Source: Cladophialophora immunda (taxonomy: Eukaryota; Ascomycota; Eurotiomycetes; Chaetothyriales; Herpotrichiellaceae). From it: 64,000 nucleotides of DNA. Shown one piece after another: positions 58,279 to 64,000 of the stretch; the first letter of the stretch is position 1; every line of letters begins with the position of its first letter. Under the pieces are notes generated by a model. That model saw only the letters and a list, made by a program, of their open reading frames with translations. It was not told where the DNA came from and searched no databases. Location of the stretch: contig NW_015622544.1 in assembly GCF_000835495.1 (NCBI RefSeq), positions 1,259,704 to 1,323,703 of the forward strand, in the 5' to 3' direction. The position numbers and the translations under genes were made by a program.

Positions 58279-59726
58279 CTATTCGAGTGTCTTCTCGGTC
58301 AAGAAAATGCCATACTTCTCCTTCAACTCCTTCAGTATAGGCCCCGCCAACTCCCACTTCAGCGGCGCCAGGATGCCCTTCTCTTTGATTCTTCCGTCCA
58401 GCACCATCAAACAAGCCACTCCGCAGGGCACACCCACCAGTTTGGCCATGGAACTATATCCGTTGGGGTCACCGTAGTCACAAAGGGTGCTTGTTCTGGT
58501 CTCCTGGGTCCCGTCTTTGTGCTCAATCTCGAATTTATGCTGCAGCATGACCATGTCTCTCTCCCCCTTCTCGTACTGCATCTTCTCCTCCAGTGTGGCG
58601 CAGAGTGTGTCAAGTGGATTGCCTCGTGGCGTGATGGGTTTATCTGAGAATAGGCCGAGCCATTTGATTCCGGAGATGATGCGCTGTTTCTCGGGCGTGT
58701 CCTTGAAAGTGGTCTTGGAGCTGATAGCCCACGAAAGATCGGACTCCTTGCTGCTTGTCGCGCCGATGATTTTCTGCGTTGCCTCAGCCCAGGTCAGAGG
58801 CTTCTTGTCCGCGGACGGTTTAAGGAAAGACTGCTCTTCTTCCGAGAGAAAGCCAATGTCGACCAGGACCTTGACGAATTCAGGGAAACCTTGGTACCGC
58901 AGCGTACCGCGGATAACAGTCTGGGCTTCGGGGATGCTGTATTTTTCCCGGTAGGGCGTCGAGTCTCTGTTGGGATATGCAACGAACGCGAATCCAGGGT
59001 AGATAAAGTATGGCTTTGCACTGCTCATGAGGTCCGGCCCAGCGATTTCTTTGATGGAGCCATCTTCGTAGAATTTGGCCGAGTTGCGGAGAGCTAGCAG
59101 AACCCCTCGACTTGACCAGGAGAACTTGTACCCTAAAGGATTGTCGCTGGCCTCCGGAGCCGGCAGCCCACCGCAGTATGATAGGAAAGACTTAATCTTG
59201 CCGCCAGCCTTGTGGACCTCTTCAATTGTCTTGACCGCGTAGAGATGGTCGATCCCCGGATCTAGGCCAATCTCGTTCATGACCGTAATGCCCGCCTCCT
59301 TCACCTGGTCTTCCAATTCCAACATAGCAGGAGAAACGTAGCTGGTGGTAACGACGTTCTTCTTCTTTCGGATTGCGGATTTGATAATGGTTGCGTGGAA
59401 GGTGTATGGGATCAGACTGATTGCAAGGTCGGTTTTGGCCATCTCGCTGTCCAGGGCCTCTTCATTGGTGACATCGAGGGAGATTGGCCGTGTGTTTTTG
59501 ATGCCTTCACATAGTTTCTTTGCACTTTCGAGTGTGCGGCAGGCTATGGTGTGTTAGTCGAGATGAGTTGCCCATGAGCCCAAGATCACTCACCGACGGT
59601 AACCTCAACTCCAGCTTCTGCGAGGATCTGGACGGTGGGCTTGGTAACAAACCCAGCGCCGAGAAGGAGGGCCTTTTGGGAGGAATAGCCCAGTTTGGAC
59701 TGGATGGTGGTGATGAGAGATGCCAT
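58279..59726 (-). CDS. lys9: Saccharopine dehydrogenase (NADP+, L-glutamate-forming)
   Basis: Exons 59726..59594 and 59543..58279 (50-base intron, gtgagt...catag), 465 residues. The N-terminal Rossmann start ALLLGAGFVTKPTVQIL, then ISLIPYTFHATIIKSAI, NVVTTSYVSPAM, MNEIGLDPGIDHLYAVKTI, FLSYCGGLPAPEASDNPLGYKFSWSSRGVLLAL and the C-terminal LVGVPCGVACLMVLDGRI all fit LYS9. It makes saccharopine from aminoadipate semialdehyde and glutamate, the penultimate step of fungal lysine synthesis. ATG 59726 (MASLITT) is favoured over an earlier Met (59813). Divergent from the methyltransferase gene. Confidence 0.97.
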
Positions 59727-60232
59727 ATTGGACTGTAGAGGGGTGCCAACTCGCGCTTGACTGTGTGTGCGGCGTCGTGATGAAGGAGGAAATGAGTCAA
59801 ACGACTCTTCCACCGATTTTCTTCAATTCGACACCGAAAATTGCATCAACCCGCGCCGCCGATTGCGGAGTTGAGCGAAGCCTCTGAGGCCCCCTCCTTT
59901 ATCTCCACGTGAGGATAGAACATCCCGCTTCGGTCAAACCGCCTCAGTGCCTCGCTTCCATCTCTGCTCGGGTTCGATCTGTCGAAGTTTCTTTGCCAGC
60001 TCCCCAAGTTCTTACCTACCAGCCTAGGTAATCGAGCTCGGATATCAAGATGGTACGCGTTATAAAGAATCTGTAACTACTCCGCTCCCTCCTCTCGTGG
60101 ATCCACACTATTTCCCCAAGGATATTCTTCTGTGCTTGGGGTACGCGACCAGCACACAGCTTCTCCCTCGGTGTTTCATTTTCTCTCACCTTCAATTTCT
60201 CTTGAACAGACATTCTGTTCCGCGTCGAAAAC
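59727..60232. promoter_or_regulatory. Divergent intergenic region, LYS9 / methyltransferase
   Basis: 505 bases between outward-facing starts. A CCGCGCCGCCGATTGCGG-type GC-rich inverted stretch lies near 59850-59870. No TGACTC-like Gcn4/CpcA site was spotted with certainty. Confidence 0.5.
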
Positions 60233-61155
60233 ATGGCTGTACCTCTGTTCGTGAGACTGCAGTCGTACATAGACCCTCTCTTGCTTCTCGGCATCTCCAT
60301 TTCATACTTCCCCCTGACGCTGCTGTCTCATCCGTTGCTCTTTGTTACATCTCCGTCGTCCTTCCGCTCAAAATGGTTCGAAAACTTCTGGCGGGTCATT
60401 GGGCCCAAGATGGCCGCCTCGGAAGTCCAAGTCAATCACATCGAAGACCTCATGTCCCGGGCGGGCGGAAAGGTCCTTGAACTGGGCCCTGGAGCAGGCG
60501 ACCAAATGTTCCACTATAAGCCTGGCCAGATCGAAGTGCTGTACTGCGCCGAACCAAACGGATTCTTGCATGGAAAACTTCTTGAAGCTGCGGAGAAGCA
60601 TGGGCTTGGGAAAAAGCTGGTCGCTCTTGAAGCCGGGGCTCAACCAGGCAGTCTCCTACCTGCACTCAAGAAGGCCGGGGTGATCCCCAGCACGACCTCG
60701 AGTCTACCCGAGAACGGTGTATTTGACACCATTGTTACCGTCAAGAGTCTCTGCTCAGCGCCACAGAAACAACTTGCTGCCACGGTAGCTATCATCCAAG
60801 CCTTGCTCAAACCCGGCGGCGAGTTCCTGTTTTTCGAGCACGTCGAGAACAATGCAGATTCGATCACCATGTCTTACGCATGGTTGGTAGATTGGATCTG
60901 GCCTGTGTTCATGGGCGGTTGTCGCTTGAATGGGAAGCTTGATCGCGTCGTCTTGGGGATGGGCGGCTGGGATAAAAGGAGCATTACCACCACAGATGAA
61001 TTCAAGGGTTACGAGGTACGAAAAAAAACAACATTCCAGAACCGATCGAGCTTTGCTCTGTGTTCGATCATCATGCACAGATCCAGATGTCAATACTGAT
61101 ATTCCAATACTTTTAGGTCTTCAGATATGTCAAGGGAGTCTGTCGCAAAGCTTGA
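60233..61155 (+). CDS. Membrane-anchored SAM-dependent methyltransferase (METTL7-like)
   Basis: Exons 60233..61015 and 61117..61155 (101-base intron), 273 residues; the second exon encodes only the last 13 residues VFRYVKGVCRKA. The N-terminus has a hydrophobic anchor (DPLLLLGISISYFPLTLLS). The class I fold shows motif I VLELGPGAGDQM, an acidic loop VLYCAEPNGF, FDTIVTVKSLCSAPQ and the post-motif GGEFLFFEHVEN. The overall pattern fits the METTL7/thiol-methyltransferase-like group, whose members sit on ER and lipid-droplet membranes. The substrate here is unknown. Confidence 0.87.
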
Positions 61156-61492
61156 CAAGGTTGGCTCCATGGCGGTAGTGGCCGTCCAAGAGCTATACCA
61201 GCGAAGTGCGCCTTAATTTGTTCCAGTGCGACATGGAGGTATGGGACTTGAGCTCAGCCGGCTCGGTGCGAATGGTGAGCTAAATCCGCAAAGACTTGGG
61301 TGGTGATGGTTCCTGTGCTGCGCTGTTGCAGCTGAACAAAGTCATTAATTGTAACGTCAAGCCCCAACCTTGTAAGTAGCGAATCTAAAATCGCCTTTTG
61401 TCTTTCGAGGGCAGACTCCATAGATTCTCAAACTCCAAAGCCAAGGGATTTATCATGATGGTCAATTCCACCAGGTTCGCACAATGTAGCCC
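61156..61492. other. Intergenic, convergent 3' ends
   Basis: 337 bases between the methyltransferase and MAK16; nothing seen. Confidence 0.5.
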
Positions 61493-62546
61493 TTAAGCCA
61501 GTACCGTCTCTTTCAATGGCAGCTCGGTCTCATACTCAATCTCCACACGACCACGAGGCTTCTTCTGTGGCTTGGGCGGTTGCCTTGTACGTCGCTTCCT
61601 CTTCTTGCCCGACGCATCTTCCTCACTTTCATCCTCGTCAGTGTCTTCGCTTTCGTCTTCGTCCTCTCCAGACTCTTGGCTGAGATCCTCATCTTCTTCA
61701 TCAGGACTCTCTCCACCAAGCCAGTCGTCAAAATCCTCCATCTCCCGTTCCAATTCATCCTCGCTTTCCTCTAAATCAGAAACATATTCCACCTCTGCCT
61801 CCACTTCTTCCTCGTTCTCATCCTCCAACTCTTCATCGAGCAGCTCCTCACCCTTCTCCTTCCTCTCGAGGCCTCTAAGCACCTTTCTCCACAACCCCTC
61901 TTCAATATTGAGCGGCCGGTCACCATACGCGCCACTCGTCAACCTCTCCATCAACTCCCGTTCAATCTCCCTCTCCACTTTGGCCGCGCTTTCTGCTTTG
62001 CGCTCCCTGGTTTCCTCCCTCCGCCGAATCTTTGGCGCCAATCTACTGACGTTCTTCTCGCCAAGTCTCACTTCCTCCTTTGCGATATTCCTTTCGCGGA
62101 TCTTCACTTGCGTCAACCTCGTGAGCCTCTGTTTGCATTTGTGGATGTAGAATTTGGGCCAGTATTCCAGCTTCTCGTCGAGGGCCAAAAGCGCCTTCTC
62201 GTAGTTGTTCGGCAGGCGTATCTTTTCCCACCACTTGGAGGGCAAATGGTTGCGTTCAGGAGTCTTGATGAAGAGGCAGAGGGCACCAGTCTGGGGGTCT
62301 GGTCGGACGGTGGCATAGCGGGAATTGGCGAGCGGGCAAGATTGCCGGTTGCAAAAACCGGTCAGGTTGTATTCATTGCGACAAAATGTTTGATCTTTGC
62401 TGCTTAGTCTGTGGGTTTATTGGATTCTCTCCGTTAGGAACGACAAGCGTTTTCAAATTCACATGTGCGAAGAAGTCAGCTTACTTTAACTTGAACGAGC
62501 AGAATTGCTGGTTTATCACCTGCCACACAATCTCGTCCGACGACAT
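61493..62546 (-). CDS. mak16: Ribosome biogenesis protein MAK16
   Basis: Exons 62546..62485 and 62408..61493; 325 residues. MSSDEIVWQVINQQFCSFK, then QTFCRNEYNLTGFCNRQSCPLANSRYATVRPD with the zinc-binding cysteines, PSKWWEKIRLPNNYEKAL, KCKQRLTRLTQVKIRERN and SGAYGDRPLNIEE are diagnostic. The C-terminal third is acidic (Glu/Asp runs) with a KKRKRRTR basic patch before VEIEYETELP, as in yeast. Mak16 binds Rpf1 on early pre-60S particles in the nucleolus. The exact 3' splice site is uncertain by a few codons (cccacag at 62409 used; a second AG 3 or 6 bases on would also fit). Confidence 0.93.
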
Positions 62547-63427
62547 GCTTGCGCAATTAAGAAGGAGAGCACAGTGCGAAGACCGAGGAAGAGGGAAAGG
62601 GAGCGGCGGTGGGTGGGTAGGTGGCTGTTCTGAAAGCGCCCGAAAGATTGAGAAATCCAAAAATTTCACAGTTTGGAAGTGCAAATCTGCCAAGAGTTTT
62701 CTTATCGCTTATCAGAGTTTAGCATGTTTGTTAGATTTGTTTCCAACTTTCCTCCTTGAATATTCGAGTTGAACATCCCTCCTCGGGATTGCTCTTTGCT
62801 CGGACGAGACTGTCGTCTCCAATCCTTGAGACAGTTCGACGGTAACCTTGCAAGGCCGTTTCTTAAAATCTTGCTGATAGTCGAACACACAAGTATGCAG
62901 GTGGAACTAAAGGGACAAAATATAACCTCCGTCAGATGCCATCGGTGTCTATATCAGGCCTTCAATACATTATTGCAAGGAGAGCAAAGACTACATGTCA
63001 ATTGATCCTCAAAAAAATAGGCCAATGTAGGCCAAGTGTCTGCATAGGCAGCATGTCTATTGCTTGGACAACCGGTCAATGCTCACCTCGTAAATGACCT
63101 CGCAGCTCCACGATCCATGCAAAAGAATGCGCGCATTCTTATGACCAAGCCAATCGCAGGAGACGGGCAGTGATCAAAGTTGCTCGAAGGCTCTCCATGC
63201 GTCGAGTGAACTCTTGTAGAAGACTAATGCTTTCTTTGCCGATATGGCATGCTTTTCGTGTAGCAACAAGAGCTGTATCGTGCTAGGGCTCTGAACCCGA
63301 GGTAGAAAGTCCGCGAGATGGCCAATATGGAGAAATGGTTGTTTGGACGGATGAAGTCACCAATTTGTGCAGTGCCTAGAACAGATACGAGAGTTCGAGT
63401 CAGGCGATAGCAGCAGGGAATGCAGTG
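62547..63427. other. Intergenic between MAK16 and MRS6
   Basis: 0.88 kb; MAK16 promoter and MRS6 3' UTR. Short open frames only; a TTCGAGTC near 63395 resembles a tRNA B box but no cloverleaf surrounds it. Confidence 0.5.
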
Positions 63428-64000
63428 CTAATCCTCGAGTTCGGTGTCGCGCTCCTCGAACCTCAGAAATGTGCTGCGAGTTGCAGCTTCTGACCCCATG
63501 ATCACCTGCCAAGCGTCGTTGACTGCGTGGAGTATACCATCGTCAAAGGCAATGTCTTGCGGCTTGGGTGGAAAGATGATAACCGGTGTGTGCTTCCGTG
63601 ACGGTGGGGAGTTGAAAGTACGGTCTATAGCAGGCCCCAGAGCTCGATACGAGAGCGACCATAGGAGTGTGTCTTTTGCACCCACGGTATCAAGAAACAA
63701 CCTTACAGCATCTTCCAGCCGATCTTCGGAGGACGCATCTTCAGAAACGACCGAAGCATAGATAAGACCTGGTCAAAATCAAGTCAGCAAAATCTGGTTG
63801 GCATCAAGAGTTCGAAGCAAACATAATTGAAAGAGCATTCCAGATCAGGTTGTCAGAGGGTAATTATCAGCAAAGCACAAAGGCTCAGGCAATGTAGATA
63901 AGTATTCGATGTTGGTTCATCACGGAAGTGAAATTAAAAGACAAAAAAGGCAAAGACTTACACTGACCAGCCGGACATTCCCCCGTATCCTCGGAGTGAA
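63428..64000 (-). CDS. mrs6: Rab escort protein / Rab geranylgeranyltransferase component A, C-terminal end
   Basis: Two exons visible: 64000..63962 (5' end outside window) and 63768..63428, joined by a 193-base intron (gtaagt...accag) to give CPAGQ-CLIYASVV. The following VRLFLDTVGAKDTLLWSLSY, FPPKPQDIAFDDGILHAVNDAWQVIMG and a final FLRFEERDTELED match the C-terminus of fungal Mrs6 proteins. Rab escort protein presents newly made Rab GTPases for double geranylgeranylation and delivers them to membranes. Most of the gene lies past the right edge; the visible 126 residues carry no catalytic motif. Confidence 0.82.

Noticed and set aside
61572..62150. 192-codon Ser-rich plus-strand frame
   Set aside because: Antisense of the Glu/Asp-rich tail of MAK16; TCC/TCT runs are simply the complement of GAG/GAA.
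63385..63410. tRNA B-box-like TTCGAGTC
   Set aside because: No acceptor or anticodon stems can be formed around it.
1..64000. Transposable elements, CRISPR arrays, biosynthetic gene cluster
   Set aside because: No transposase or reverse transcriptase motifs, no terminal repeats, no spaced direct repeats and no polyketide or peptide synthase genes seen; genes are ordinary eukaryotic single units.

Overview
The window is nuclear DNA of a filamentous ascomycete (Pezizomycotina). The evidence is: genes on both strands carrying one to five short GT-AG introns of about 45-110 bases with CTGAC/CTAAC-like branch sites, a lone 5S rRNA gene between protein genes (5S is dispersed in these fungi), WSC/DUF1996 secreted proteins, Zn2Cys6 regulators, and no operons. 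A class-level placement (for example Eurotiomycetes) is only a guess. I count 23 protein genes that I consider real (two cut by the window edges), one probable pseudogene, one 5S rRNA and one tRNA-Gly(CCC). I see no transposon, no CRISPR array and no sign of a secondary-metabolite cluster.

Layout. 0-13 kb: end of a fungal transcription factor, a secreted YVTN-type beta-propeller, 5S rRNA, a heme catalase divergent from an alpha-arrestin, then the AP-2 mu subunit and a Myb-like protein. 13-24.6 kb: a secreted DUF1996-WSC protein, an F-box-like orphan, an LLP/DUF2423 nucleolar protein divergent from a PIAS/Siz SUMO E3 ligase, and two eEF1A-methyltransferase-like genes (EFM7-like and EFM4-like) placed head to head. 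24.9-43.4 kb: SRP receptor alpha, an AIM24-family protein, a secreted S41-type peptidase, a small Zn2Cys6 protein, a tetratricopeptide-like fungal protein and a CRIB-domain protein. 43.4-49.9 kb is gene-poor and contains what looks like a frameshifted gene relic at 45.7-46.7 kb. 49.9-64 kb: a DUF1479 oxygenase divergent from a short-chain dehydrogenase, a vacuolar-type amino acid transporter, a BI-1 family protein, tRNA-Gly, saccharopine reductase (LYS9) divergent from a membrane-anchored methyltransferase, MAK16, and the C-terminal end of Rab escort protein (MRS6).

How they fit together. Most genes are housekeeping: secretory pathway (SRP receptor, Rab escort), endocytosis (alpha-arrestin with a C-terminal PPPY next to AP-2 mu), ribosome biogenesis and translation (LLP, MAK16, EFM4-like, EFM7-like, 5S, tRNA), SUMO conjugation and lysine synthesis. 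The most interesting local arrangements are the shared promoter of two elongation-factor methyltransferases, the endocytic-adaptor pair, and the relic gene. I did not find a convincing undescribed multi-gene system. Exon boundaries were read by eye from reading frame, GT/AG and family conservation.
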